Made by a program: the position numbers and the translations under genes. From positions 20,631 through 84,630 of the forward strand of contig JAFWBQ010000092.1 of assembly GCA_017507125.1 (NCBI GenBank): a stretch of DNA of 64,000 bases, in the 5' to 3' direction. Shown here piece after piece: positions 51,472 to 60,353 of this stretch. This DNA comes from Lentisphaeria bacterium. GTDB taxonomy: Bacteria; Verrucomicrobiota; Lentisphaeria; Victivallales; Victivallaceae. Numbering within the stretch: the first letter of the stretch is position 1; every line of letters begins with the position of its first letter. The notes below the pieces were generated by a model. That model saw only the letters and a list, made by a program, of their open reading frames with translations, searched no databases and was not told where the DNA came from.

Positions 51472-52332
51472 ATGTCTGAAAAAGTGAAAATTGTTGCAAT
51501 TACAGGGCCAACTGCCACCGGGAAGACCGCTTTGGCTGTGAAATTGGCTCAGATGTTTGACGGTGAGATCATAAGTGTTGATTCACGTCAGGTCTACCGT
51601 TTTATGGATCTCGGAACCGGAAAGGATCTTGAGGAATACGGAAGTGTACCTTATCATCTCATCAATATCGCCGATCCCGGAACAGATACCTATAATTTGA
51701 GCGAATTCTGCCGTGATGCTTTTGCCGCCATCGGTGATATCGTCAGGAGAAACAAACTCCCCATACTCTGCGGCGGAACCGCTCTTTATCTGGATGCTCT
51801 TCTCAAAGGCTACCGGCTCCCCGGTGCTCAGTTGCCGCCCCGGGAAAAGGGTGTTGAGCGCACTACCGCAGACAGCAGTGCCGCGCCCTCTTTTACGCCT
51901 CCTTTTGAATTGGAGTCTCTTGTGCTGGGGGTTCTTTATGACAGAAAAACTGTGCGGGAACGCATTGAAAAGCGTCTTGATGCCCGCTTTGAAGCCGGTA
52001 TGATCGAAGAGGTGAAAAGACTTCACGATCTCCGGGGCGTTTCTTATGAAAAACTTGAGTTTTTCGGACTTGAATACCGGGAGATAGCCTTTTATCTTCA
52101 GGGAAAATGTTCTTTTGAAGAAATGCGGCAGAGTCTCCTTGACAAGATCCGGCAGTTTGCCAAAAGGCAGGACATTTTCTTCCGCAAAATAGAACGCTCA
52201 GGGCAGGATATTTACTGGTGCCGGGAAGGGAAAGAGCCAGTCCCGGCAGAGCTTATAAAAGCATTTCTTTCCAATCAGGCGCTTCCTCTTCCCGGATTCC
52301 GGCTTGCCGATGTGAATTACGGAAATAAGTGA
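51472..52332 (+). CDS. miaA: tRNA dimethylallyltransferase-like protein, lacking most of the insertion domain
   Basis: The protein has 286 aa. The P-loop GPTATGKTALAV, SVDSRQVYR, GTGKDLEEYG and CGGTALYLDALLKGYRLPG are typical of MiaA, as is the C-terminal ERIEKRLDARFEAGMIEEVK with FAKRQ. The segment between LLKG and the VRERIEKR helix is only about 45 residues, while E. coli has about 95, so the PND-x-RxxRALE block is absent and a short TTADSSAAPS linker is there instead. MiaA prenylates A37 of tRNAs reading UNN codons. The ribosome site is weak. The gene has its own promoter. Confidence 0.87.
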   Translation: MSEKVKIVAITGPTATGKTALAVKLAQMFDGEIISVDSRQVYRFMDLGTGKDLEEYGSVPYHLINIADPGTDTYNLSEFCRDAFAAIGDIVRRNKLPILCGGTALYLDALLKGYRLPGAQLPPREKGVERTTADSSAAPSFTPPFELESLVLGVLYDRKTVRERIEKRLDARFEAGMIEEVKRLHDLRGVSYEKLEFFGLEYREIAFYLQGKCSFEEMRQSLLDKIRQFAKRQDIFFRKIERSGQDIYWCREGKEPVPAELIKAFLSNQALPLPGFRLADVNYGNK

Positions 52333-52338
52333 AAGTTT

Positions 52339-52974
52339 TTACGGCCAGAGCCAGCTGCCGTTGAAGAATTTTTCCGTCCGGCTGAAAGGGGCACTGCCGA
52401 AAAATCCTCTTGATGCTGAAAGCGGGGAGGGATGCACCGAAGTGATGATGCAATGTTTGGAGCCGTCCACAAGGGCGGCTTTTTTCATGGCATAAGCTCC
52501 CCATAAGATGAACACGGCACCTTCATTGCGGCCGCTGACAGCCCGGATGACAGAATCGGTAAAGAGTTCCCAACCGAGTTTTGCATGGCTGCCGGGCGTG
52601 TGGGCGTCTACCGTGAGGACTGCATTGAGCAGCAGCACGCCGTGTTCTGCCCATGAACGCAGAGTTCCCGGTTCCCGTTTCAAATCATTGCGGAACTCTT
52701 TTTTTATATTCCTCAGAGAGGGCGGTTCTTTCATTCCTTCCGGCACGTCAAATGCCAGACCGTAAGCCTGACCGTCGTCGTGATAAGGATCCTGCCCCAG
52801 AATAACCACTCTGACCTTGTCAGGAGCTGTCAGCTCAAGTGCCGCATAAGTTGCCTTTGCAGGCGGGAACACCTTTCCCGCTTCCCGCCTTGCGGCAACT
52901 TTTTTTTCGGTTTCCGCAAGGGCGTCGAAGTCGGTGAATCCCGTCAGATAATTTTTCCAGTTTTCCGGTAACAT
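52339..52974 (-). CDS. ung: uracil-DNA glycosylase, family 1
   Basis: The protein has 211 aa. The water-activating motif GQDPYHDDGQAYGLAF and the HPSPLSASRGFFG loop with catalytic His are intact. This is classical UNG, which excises uracil from DNA. Its start overlaps the aconitase stop in TAATG (52974), so translation is coupled, although the functions are unrelated. Its end is 6 bp from the convergent miaA. Confidence 0.95.
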   Translation of the reverse strand: MLPENWKNYLTGFTDFDALAETEKKVAARREAGKVFPPAKATYAALELTAPDKVRVVILGQDPYHDDGQAYGLAFDVPEGMKEPPSLRNIKKEFRNDLKREPGTLRSWAEHGVLLLNAVLTVDAHTPGSHAKLGWELFTDSVIRAVSGRNEGAVFILWGAYAMKKAALVDGSKHCIITSVHPSPLSASRGFFGSAPFSRTEKFFNGSWLWP

Positions 52975-54911
52975 TATTGGTTCAGAGTGCCGCCGGCAAG
53001 AATGGTAAGTTTGTCTTCTTCAGAAAGAAGAGCATTGAATTTGATCTCTTTTTCGCTGCCGTTCTTTTTACGCAAAATGGCAGTGAGGGTCAGCCCTTCT
53101 TTGAGCTGCTGACGGATATTTTTGAAAAAGAGATCGTCGTTTTCTTCAATGGCATCATAGTCCGCCGGATCGGTAAAGACCATGGGGATGATACCGAAGT
53201 TTACCAGGTTGGCACGGTGGATACGTTCAATGGCAAGTGCCGCAACCGCCTTGACTCCCAGATACATGGGACAGATGGCGGCGTGTTCGCGGCTGGATCC
53301 CTGTCCGTAACTGTCGCGGCCGATGATAATACCAACTTTACCGGCATCCCGGACAGCAGCGGCACGTTCGGCGAAAGAGGGTTTTCCCGGCTGGGTAAAA
53401 CATTCAAAGACCACCTTGGAGTAAGCCGGGATATTGCTCCGCAGTTTCAGATGGACTCCGGCGGGCATGATGTGATCGGTGGTGATCTTGTCACCCACCT
53501 TGATCACGGCAATACCATCCAGATCTTCCGGAAGAGCCGTATTTGAAGGCGGTTCGCCGATGGTGGGCTTGCGGATGATCTCAGTTCCCGGTTTGGGCTG
53601 CTTGAAATAGGCATCATCAATGAAATAATTTTCAGGCTCGGTGAAAACAGGCACTTCCAATCCGGCTGCTGCCGGATCAGTAAAGAGACCCGTCAGAGCT
53701 GTGGCTGCTGCCGTTTCAGGACTGACCAGATAGGATTGATCCCCTTTGGTTCCGGAGCGTCCGGCAAAGTTCCGGTTGAAAGTTCTGACTGTTACGGTTC
53801 CATCGGCAGGACTCTGCCCCTGTCCGATACAGGGCCCGCAGCCCACTTCAAGAATGCGGGCGCCCGCTGCCACAAGGTCGGCAAGCATACCGTTGCGGGC
53901 AAGCATTTCAAGAGTCTGGCGGCTGCCGGGGGCAATGCCCAGAGTTACTGTGTCGCTGATGTGTCTGCCTTTGAGCATTGTTGCCACGGTGGCAAGGTCA
54001 CGGTATCCGCCGTTGGTACAGCTGCCGATAAGCACCTGATCCACCTTCATTCCGACAAGCGATGAGACCTCTTTGATATTGTCGGGGGATGAAGGACATG
54101 CTGCCATGGGGACGATCTCTGCAAGGTCGATTTCGATGACTCTGTCATATTCGGCATCCGGATCTGCAGAACAGGAGACAAAATCCTTTTCCCTGTTCTG
54201 GCGCTTGAGGAAATCTCTGGTCGCTTCATCAGAGGGGAAGAGGCTTGTGGTGACGCCCAGCTCTGCTCCCATGTTGGTGATGGTTGCGCGCTGGGGAACA
54301 GGGAGCGTGGCAACGCCTTCGCCGAAATATTCAACGATGGTACCGACGTTGCCTTTGGTCGTGAGGATGGAAAGAAGTTTCAAAATAACATCTTTGGCGG
54401 CGCAGAAGGGACGCAAACGGTTGGTCAGTTTCACTCCCACCACTTTGGGATAGGGAATACGGAACGGTTTCCCCGCCATGGCAAGAGCCACATCCAGACC
54501 GCCCGCTCCGATTGCCATCATGCCGATGCCGCCGCCGGTGGGGGTGTGGGAGTCGGAACCAATGAGAGTTTTGCCGGGAACCCCGAAACGCTCCAGATGG
54601 AGCTGGTGGCAGATCCCGTTGCCGGGAGGGGAGAACACAACGCCTTTGTTGGCACCGACACTCTGAAGATAGAGATGGTCGTTGCGGTTTTCAGGTCCGT
54701 TCTGCATCATGTTGTGGTCGACGTATGAAACAGAAAGTTCAGTTTTGACCTGGGGGATGCCCATGGCTTCAAGTTCCAGATAAGCCATGGTTCCCGTGGC
54801 ATCCTGGGTCAGGGTCTGGTCGATTTTTATCGAAACAGGCTCTCCCGGAACTTTTGAACCTGAAACATAGTGTGCATCAATGATTTTCTGTACCAAGGTA
54901 CCGCGTGCCAT
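52974..54911 (-). CDS. aconitate hydratase
   Basis: The protein has 645 aa, the shorter bacterial/archaeal aconitase type. It has SDSHTPTGGGIGMMAIGAGG, the Fe-S ligands in GSCTNGGYRDL and CGPCIGQGQSPADG, and the swivel-domain block GRDSYGQGSSREHAA. It interconverts citrate and isocitrate in the TCA cycle. The length and these motifs fit aconitase better than LeuC/LeuD, which are separate subunits, but homoaconitase activity cannot be excluded. AGGAGA lies before the ATG. It is followed by ung with a one-base overlap. Confidence 0.92.
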   Translation of the reverse strand: MARGTLVQKIIDAHYVSGSKVPGEPVSIKIDQTLTQDATGTMAYLELEAMGIPQVKTELSVSYVDHNMMQNGPENRNDHLYLQSVGANKGVVFSPPGNGICHQLHLERFGVPGKTLIGSDSHTPTGGGIGMMAIGAGGLDVALAMAGKPFRIPYPKVVGVKLTNRLRPFCAAKDVILKLLSILTTKGNVGTIVEYFGEGVATLPVPQRATITNMGAELGVTTSLFPSDEATRDFLKRQNREKDFVSCSADPDAEYDRVIEIDLAEIVPMAACPSSPDNIKEVSSLVGMKVDQVLIGSCTNGGYRDLATVATMLKGRHISDTVTLGIAPGSRQTLEMLARNGMLADLVAAGARILEVGCGPCIGQGQSPADGTVTVRTFNRNFAGRSGTKGDQSYLVSPETAAATALTGLFTDPAAAGLEVPVFTEPENYFIDDAYFKQPKPGTEIIRKPTIGEPPSNTALPEDLDGIAVIKVGDKITTDHIMPAGVHLKLRSNIPAYSKVVFECFTQPGKPSFAERAAAVRDAGKVGIIIGRDSYGQGSSREHAAICPMYLGVKAVAALAIERIHRANLVNFGIIPMVFTDPADYDAIEENDDLFFKNIRQQLKEGLTLTAILRKKNGSEKEIKFNALLSEEDKLTILAGGTLNQ

Positions 54912-54944
54912 AATAATATTCTCCTATAAAAAAAGCGTTTTCAT

Positions 54945-54973
54945 AAAATAGCACCATAAGAGGCTCATTTCCA
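54945..54973 (-). promoter_or_regulatory. possible sigma70-type promoter of aconitase-ung
   Basis: TGGAAA (54968-54973), 17 bp, TATTTT (54945-54950) on the minus strand. Confidence 0.4.
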
Positions 54974-54989
54974 GAAAAAAAGAGAAATT

Positions 54990-56018
54990 TTACTGTTTTT
55001 TTCCTGATTCCAGTCTGATACGCGGGTCTGCTGCCGTATAAAGGAGATCCGAAATAAAAATACCGCCGAGGGTCAATGCTCCTCCAATGGCAAAAAGCGC
55101 CATTTGCAGAGGGTAATCCCGGCTGGAAAGAGAATTCAAGGCAAGAGTTCCCATGCCGGGGATGGAAAAGATATATTCCACAATGACACTGCCCGACACC
55201 AATGCAGGGAGCATCCCGCCGAAGAGAGTGATCAATGAAATGACTGCATTACGGAAGGCATGATGCCAGAGAATGGTATTTTCAGCGACCCCCTTGGCTC
55301 TGGCAGTCCGGATACAGTCGCCCCGTAATGCTTCAAGCATACCGCTGCGGGCATAGCGCGAAAGGGCGGCAAGCCCTCCGTAGGAAAGGCAGAGCACCGG
55401 GAGGGCATAACACTTGAGAAGTTCCCAGTGCAGCTGCCAGATGGACAACCGGGAACTGTTATCCGGCGTCAGCCCTTTCAGGGGAAAAAGCTCCCAGACG
55501 CCTCCGGAACAAAAGAGTGCCTGAAGCAGCAGCCCCACCCACATAACCGGCAGCGAATAAAGACCGAACAGAATAAATCCTGTTACCTGATCCACTTTGG
55601 AATCGGCATATCCGGCAGTGTAAACTCCTATGGGGATGGCCAGCAGGTAAGTGAGTAAAATGGCAAAAATATTGAGTTTCAATGTGACGGGAAGCCGCTC
55701 TGCAATAAGATCCAGAACCGGGCGTCCCGGATCGACTGCGGCAGATTCTCCGAAATCCCCTTTGAGTACATTGCTCATCCAAAAAAAGAAACCTGTCAGT
55801 ACCGGACGGTCAAGGTGCAGTTTTTCCCGCAGGGCACTGTTGGTGCGGAGACCCCCTTTTTCAGCTGAAACGGCATTGCCGGCCTCGCCGCTGTTGAGCA
55901 TGTCGCTTTGGGTCGGATCCCCCGGCGCAAGGCGCAGAAGCACATAGCTGGCAAGCAGGATCACGGTCAGAGTGACAGACGCAAGGAACAGGCGTTTGAT
56001 AATGTATTCAAAATTCAT
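54990..56018 (-). CDS. orphan ABC transporter permease, OppB/DppB type
   Basis: The protein has 342 aa. It starts MNFEYIIKRLFLASVTLTVI with RLAPGDPT after TM1, then ~70 residues of periplasmic loop ending GDFGESAAVDPGRPV, and the usual helices with the EAA loop TARAKGVAENTILWHHAFRN. It ends TAADPRIRLESG. No OppC, ATPase or binding protein adjoins it; the preceding gene is an MFS protein and the next an aconitase. Its partner could be elsewhere in the genome. The start is ATG 56018, 7 bp after the MFS gene. Confidence 0.88.
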   Translation of the reverse strand: MNFEYIIKRLFLASVTLTVILLASYVLLRLAPGDPTQSDMLNSGEAGNAVSAEKGGLRTNSALREKLHLDRPVLTGFFFWMSNVLKGDFGESAAVDPGRPVLDLIAERLPVTLKLNIFAILLTYLLAIPIGVYTAGYADSKVDQVTGFILFGLYSLPVMWVGLLLQALFCSGGVWELFPLKGLTPDNSSRLSIWQLHWELLKCYALPVLCLSYGGLAALSRYARSGMLEALRGDCIRTARAKGVAENTILWHHAFRNAVISLITLFGGMLPALVSGSVIVEYIFSIPGMGTLALNSLSSRDYPLQMALFAIGGALTLGGIFISDLLYTAADPRIRLESGKKQ

Positions 56019-56025
56019 CTGCTTC

Positions 56026-57258
56026 TCATTCCGGGGGGGTGAAATCAACTCTGGTCAGCAGCAGGGCTCCCAGCATGAAGGGCACTGCCAGAAAAGCGAT
56101 CCCCAGTTCTGCCTTTCCGCCGCAGGCTGCAACCGTTCCAATAAAAAGAGGACCCACAATGGTGGTGAATTTACCGAAAAGATTGTAGAATCCAAAAAAT
56201 TCTGCGGCTTGAGCAGAAGGTACGATACGGCTGAAGAGGGAACGGCTGAGAGACTGGATCCCCCCTTGAGAAGTGCCGATGAGCACAGCAAGAAAAATGA
56301 AAATATGCAGACGATACTCTCTCAGAACTGGAATGGTCAGAAAAAGTGCCAGCAGAGAAATAAGAACGTAGATACCGATGGCAAACAATACGAGGTTGCG
56401 CGGATGGAATTTGGACGACAATCTGCCGTATAAAAGAGTACAGGGAAAGGCAAGAAACTGAAGTCCGAGAATAACTGCCAGTAATTGAACCGTATTGATC
56501 CCGATGTCAGTTGCAATAGGGGCCGCCATGGTGTAGATGGTACCGACTCCGTCGATGTAGAGAAAATAGGCGACCAGAAAAAGAAGTACATTTCTGTTTT
56601 TCAGCAGAGACTTGAAATTGGCGAGAAAATCAAGGGATTTGTCGCGTTCTTTGGCGTTTTTGTCTTCTTTGACAAAAATCAGGGAAGGCACAGTAAGGAA
56701 CAGCCACCAGGCCGCTGCTATGATAAAGGCGATTCTGTCGGCACTGCCCGGATCATCCAATATATAGCGGAGCACCAGACAGATAATGAAGGGAATGACA
56801 CCACCAATGTAGCCCAGGGCGTAAGCAAGGGAAGAGAGACGGTCCCGGAGTGATGACGGTGCAACAGCAAGCAGCAGAGAGTCGTAAAAAGAGTTTGCAC
56901 TCATATAGCATCCCAGACTGATGAAGCTCAAACAGAGGACACTCCAAGCCATCCCTTTCTGCAGCAGGGAAAATGCTGCCGTGCTGAGAGCGCCAATGAG
57001 AACGAAAAGGGCAAGGCAGAGTTTTTTACAATGGTGTTTATCGGCATAAAATCCCAATGTTATTGAGACTGCTCCTGCCGCGATCCCGGCAAGACTGCAG
57101 ACATATCCCCAGTAGGCGGTGGTATTTTCTTCGCCCCAGATGTCATTGGCGCAATATTTGAACAGCAGTGCTGCGAAAACAGTCCTGACGATCAGGGCGT
57201 AAGCTGCGTTGCCCATATCATAGATGACCCAGGATCTCTGTGCAATGTCAAGTTTCAT
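56026..57258 (-). CDS. MFS transporter, UMF1/Atg22 family
   Basis: The protein has 410 aa with about 12 membrane segments. The opening RSWVIYDMGNAAYALIVRTV is the UMF1/Atg22 signature (W-x-x-YD-x-x-N-AY). FLVAYFLYIDGVGTIYTMA in the middle is also typical. In yeast the Atg22 protein exports amino acids from the vacuole; bacterial members have no firm substrate. It lies 7 bp before the ABC permease, so they share a transcript. The start ATG follows GGAAAGAG by 8 bases, within the end of the small MEMO-like frame. Confidence 0.9.
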   Translation of the reverse strand: MKLDIAQRSWVIYDMGNAAYALIVRTVFAALLFKYCANDIWGEENTTAYWGYVCSLAGIAAGAVSITLGFYADKHHCKKLCLALFVLIGALSTAAFSLLQKGMAWSVLCLSFISLGCYMSANSFYDSLLLAVAPSSLRDRLSSLAYALGYIGGVIPFIICLVLRYILDDPGSADRIAFIIAAAWWLFLTVPSLIFVKEDKNAKERDKSLDFLANFKSLLKNRNVLLFLVAYFLYIDGVGTIYTMAAPIATDIGINTVQLLAVILGLQFLAFPCTLLYGRLSSKFHPRNLVLFAIGIYVLISLLALFLTIPVLREYRLHIFIFLAVLIGTSQGGIQSLSRSLFSRIVPSAQAAEFFGFYNLFGKFTTIVGPLFIGTVAACGGKAELGIAFLAVPFMLGALLLTRVDFTPPE

Positions 57259-57261
57259 TTA

Positions 57262-57375
57262 TCAATCTCTTTCCAAAAAATTCCGGCGTAACCCACAATA
57301 CTGACGGCGGAGCATGTCGGCATCTGGTCCGTAAAAGGTTCCGGCAACCGCAGCGGCACGTATTTGTTGTTTCAT
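57262..57375 (-). pseudogene. 37-codon remnant resembling the start of a MEMO/AmmeMemoRadiSam protein B
   Basis: A short frame reads MKQQIRAAAVAGTFYGPDAD, then MLRRQ and 12 more residues to TGA at 57262. RxAAVAGTFYPxDxxxLRR is the hallmark start of the MEMO family (about 270 aa), so this looks like its 5' end with the rest deleted. It still has CGGAG 8 bases before ATG 57375 and a strong promoter upstream. It may now act as the leader of the MFS-permease unit. It is too short to be a working MEMO protein. Confidence 0.5.
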
Positions 57376-57414
57376 AAAATCGCTCCGTGAATATTCTGGG
57401 AAAAGTTCTTTTAT

Positions 57415-57443
57415 AATATACTGCCGTGAGGAGACAATTTCAA
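57415..57443 (-). promoter_or_regulatory. sigma70-type promoter of MEMO remnant-MFS-permease
   Basis: TTGAAA (57438-57443), 17 bp, TATATT (57415-57420) on the minus strand, directly behind the VWA gene stop. Confidence 0.7.
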
Positions 57444-57449
57444 GAAAAA

Positions 57450-58466
57450 TCAGGGAATACGCACTTTGAACGTGTTTTCCAGAAAGAATCCGGTGAGAAG
57501 CAGCAGTGCGGCAACAGCCGCTGTCAGCGGGGCATATTCTTTGTATTCAGTGTATTTAGGTTGTTCGATATTGGTCTTTTCAAGAGCGTTGATCTCCTGC
57601 ATTACCTTTTTCATTCCGGCACCGTCTGCAGCCCTGAAACTCGTACCGCCGGTGATCCCTGCGATGGAATCCAGAAGTCTTTTGTCAAAATCAGCCTGTG
57701 CTTTCTGGAACCCGAAACCGGTTTGGATATAGGCATTGCTGCTGCCGATCCCCACGGTATGGACAACACAATTGAATTCTTTGGCAATGTTGGCACTCTG
57801 TTCCGGCGTAAGACGGTTTTCCACCGTATTGGCACCATCGGTGAAAAGGACCAGGACCCGTCGGGGGGCGGCGGAATTTTTCAACCGCCTTGTTCCCGAA
57901 CTGATGGCAGAAGCAATTCCCGTAGCGCTGCCAAGTTGTCCCGGTTCAAGTGTTTTCAGGCGTTCCAGAAGCCACCTGTGATCCAGCGTAGGGGGCGAAA
58001 AGCTGTAAGCCAGATCTGCAAATCCGACAAGACCGATGCGGTCATTGGGACGGGCAAGAATAAATTTGCGTATTTCCTCTTTGGCGGTATCGAGCCGGTT
58101 GCGCAAAGAGCCGTTATTGATCTCCCGAAGCAGGGCATCTGAGGTCGTAATATGTTCAGGTACATCAATGGCACGCATGCTGTCTGACATATCAAGGGCG
58201 AGAACGATGTCGATCCCTTTGGAGCGGACGATGAGTTTTTCATCTCCAGTCCGGGGACGGGCAAGGGCGACGATCAACAGCAGCAGCGCTGCCAGATAAA
58301 ACAAGTTGACTGTATCCCAATACCTTTTTTTTCCGGCGGCACGTTTGAAAATTCCGGCAGAAGGAACCACAATGGAAGGATTCTTTTTTTTGAAGGCGAG
58401 ATAATACCAGACCGGAATCAGCAGAAGGAGTCCGGCAAGAAACCAGGGCATGGCAAATTCAAACAT
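57450..58466 (-). CDS. VWA domain membrane protein (BatA-like)
   Basis: The protein has 338 aa. Two membrane segments lie near the N-terminus (PWFLAGLLLLIPVWYYLAF and LFYLAALLLLIVALARP), then a von Willebrand A domain with the MIDAS motif DMSDS (about residue 92) and LFTDGAN, and a last TM (about 312-330). This is BatA of the aerotolerance (Bat) type operons. The role is probably envelope protein assembly together with MoxR. Its ATG overlaps the previous stop by one base (TAATG). Confidence 0.9.
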   Translation of the reverse strand: MFEFAMPWFLAGLLLLIPVWYYLAFKKKNPSIVVPSAGIFKRAAGKKRYWDTVNLFYLAALLLLIVALARPRTGDEKLIVRSKGIDIVLALDMSDSMRAIDVPEHITTSDALLREINNGSLRNRLDTAKEEIRKFILARPNDRIGLVGFADLAYSFSPPTLDHRWLLERLKTLEPGQLGSATGIASAISSGTRRLKNSAAPRRVLVLFTDGANTVENRLTPEQSANIAKEFNCVVHTVGIGSSNAYIQTGFGFQKAQADFDKRLLDSIAGITGGTSFRAADGAGMKKVMQEINALEKTNIEQPKYTEYKEYAPLTAAVAALLLLTGFFLENTFKVRIP

Positions 58467-59422
58467 TATTTTTCCTCCTTTTCCGGTTCTGATGTGTTTT
58501 CAACAAGTTCAACGGCACTGTTTATGGCAGTTGTGACGGCAGGGGCATCACAGGGAGCCTGAGCAAATTTGATCATATCAGCAGCGTTGAGGAAGTTTTT
58601 TAAAAAAGAGCCTGCCTGCCCGGGAATCGCAGCTGTGAATTCCATTTCTGAGAGGAATTCCGGTGTGGTTTTTCCTGATGCCGGGAGTGCGTAACGTTCT
58701 TCCAGATAGAGCCTGAGCAGATCTGAGACACCGGCGATCCCTTCTTTGGCTGACATACGGCGGGCGTGGACCTCTGTACGGAGCGAATCCAAGGCGTTGA
58801 GAGTCCGGCGGCGCAGTGAAAGCGGGGGAGGGAGCTGTTTACGTTTTTTCAGGAGCCAATAGAACAAAGGTATCAAAAGCAGCAGAAGCCAGAGCAGATG
58901 CCATGGCGAGATGTCTTTTACCGGAGGTGCTGCCGCACTGGCGAGTTCCGGAGTTGAAATCTCTGCCCCAGGGGAGAGTTCCCCGATCTTCAGCACAGGG
59001 ATCGTTATGATGAACTTTTCCGGTGGAGCTTCCGCTGATGCCGGGGAAAGCTCCAGTGTGATAGTGCCCGTCTTTGATTCTCCGGGGCGGATGCAGCAGA
59101 GAGAGCCTTCAAAGAGCCAGGTGTTGTATTTCCAGGAGCTTTTTGCTTTTTTTACTGTCATGGGACGGGCAATAACAGTTCCTTTTCCCGGGGTGATGGA
59201 AAAATGAATGATCTCTCTGTACCGCGGCAGTCTGAACTCGCCCTGGAACGGTACGATACCGCCGACAACGGCAGAGGCGGATGGGAGAATCCTGACCTCC
59301 TGCGGGAGTTCAATTTTGCTCAGTTCGCGCTTTGAAAGAAGGAATCCTGAACCGCTCCACAACAAATAGAAAACAGCTGCCGCCAAAAGAAGGCACAGTA
59401 ATATGATCCAAAATTTTTTCAT
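58466..59422 (-). CDS. membrane protein of MoxR operon (DUF4381/BatD-like)
   Basis: The protein has 318 aa. It has an N-terminal TM (KKFWIILLCLLLAAAVFYLL), a periplasmic beta-rich part (about 35-170), a second TM (WHLLWLLLLLIPLFYWLL) and a cytoplasmic helical tail rich in Arg/Leu and Glu. This order resembles the proteins between DUF58 and VWA genes in many moxR loci (DUF4381 or BatD-like). No enzymatic motif. The start MKKFW is preferred because GGAG lies 11 bases before. It is coupled to the VWA gene. Confidence 0.75.
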   Translation of the reverse strand: MKKFWIILLCLLLAAAVFYLLWSGSGFLLSKRELSKIELPQEVRILPSASAVVGGIVPFQGEFRLPRYREIIHFSITPGKGTVIARPMTVKKAKSSWKYNTWLFEGSLCCIRPGESKTGTITLELSPASAEAPPEKFIITIPVLKIGELSPGAEISTPELASAAAPPVKDISPWHLLWLLLLLIPLFYWLLKKRKQLPPPLSLRRRTLNALDSLRTEVHARRMSAKEGIAGVSDLLRLYLEERYALPASGKTTPEFLSEMEFTAAIPGQAGSFLKNFLNAADMIKFAQAPCDAPAVTTAINSAVELVENTSEPEKEEK

Positions 59423-59442
59423 AAGTTGTTTTTCTCCGCTCA

Positions 59443-60318
59443 TCAATGTCGGCTGCGTGTGTTACGTGAAGCGAAAAACTGGAGAAGGGGCCCAAGTACA
59501 TCCTGACCGCTTTCAATTTCCACCCTGTCGACCCGGGCGTTCCGGCACAATGTGGAAATACGTTCTGTATTTTCTGCCATTTCTCTGTGCAGAGACTCTC
59601 TGTCCCGGAGATCGAATGAGACCAGTTCGCCGGTTTCAGCATCTTCGACGACGAAAGACGCCTCCGCTTCCCAGCTGCGTTCTGACGGATCGTAGATTTG
59701 AACAGCGATCACATCGTGACGGCGGTTGAGTTGTTTCAGCGATGAAGAAAAATCTCCGGTATCGATCAGGTCACTGATGAGAAAAACCACACCGGATTTC
59801 TTCTGAAGCCGGGAACATTCACGCAAAGCAAGATCAATGTCGGTTCCTTTGTTTTGAGCTTTGAAAGCCAGCATTTCCCGTATCAGACGCAGGATGTGCC
59901 GTCTGCCGGAGCGGGGCGGAACATAAAGCTCGATCTTGTCACTGAACATCAGCAGAGAGACTTTATCATGATTCCTTGCGGCGCTGAAGGCGATGAGGGC
60001 TGCAAGTTCTGCTGCACTGCGCCGTTTGGTTTTTGCTGCAGAACCGAAGGCTCCTGAACTGGAAACATCAACGAGCAGCATGATATTGAGTTCTCTTTCT
60101 TCCACGAACTTTTTGACAAAGGGGGCACCCATACGTGCGGAAACATTCCAGTCGATGGTCCGGGCGTCATCTTCAGCTGTGTACTCACGGACCTCTTCAA
60201 ACTCAATGCCCGCTCCTTTGAAAACGCTGCGGTAGGCACCGCCTGAAATTTCGCTGACCATGCGGTTGGTTCTGATTTCCAGAAGTCTGATCTGTTTGGC
60301 AAGTTCTTCAGGGATCAT
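59443..60318 (-). CDS. DUF58 domain protein
   Basis: The protein has 291 aa and no membrane segment. The DUF58 block is clear: GAGIEFEEVREYTAEDDART then IDWNVSARMG, followed by a VWA-like stretch IMLLVDVSSSGAFG with an intact DxSxS. Such proteins always accompany MoxR ATPases and are thought to be assembly or chaperone partners. It lies 35 bp after moxR and 20 bp before the next gene. Confidence 0.92.
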   Translation of the reverse strand: MIPEELAKQIRLLEIRTNRMVSEISGGAYRSVFKGAGIEFEEVREYTAEDDARTIDWNVSARMGAPFVKKFVEERELNIMLLVDVSSSGAFGSAAKTKRRSAAELAALIAFSAARNHDKVSLLMFSDKIELYVPPRSGRRHILRLIREMLAFKAQNKGTDIDLALRECSRLQKKSGVVFLISDLIDTGDFSSSLKQLNRRHDVIAVQIYDPSERSWEAEASFVVEDAETGELVSFDLRDRESLHREMAENTERISTLCRNARVDRVEIESGQDVLGPLLQFFASRNTRSRH

Positions 60319-60353
60319 AGGATATTTTTTCGCTTTGCTTTATGTTTCCGGGA

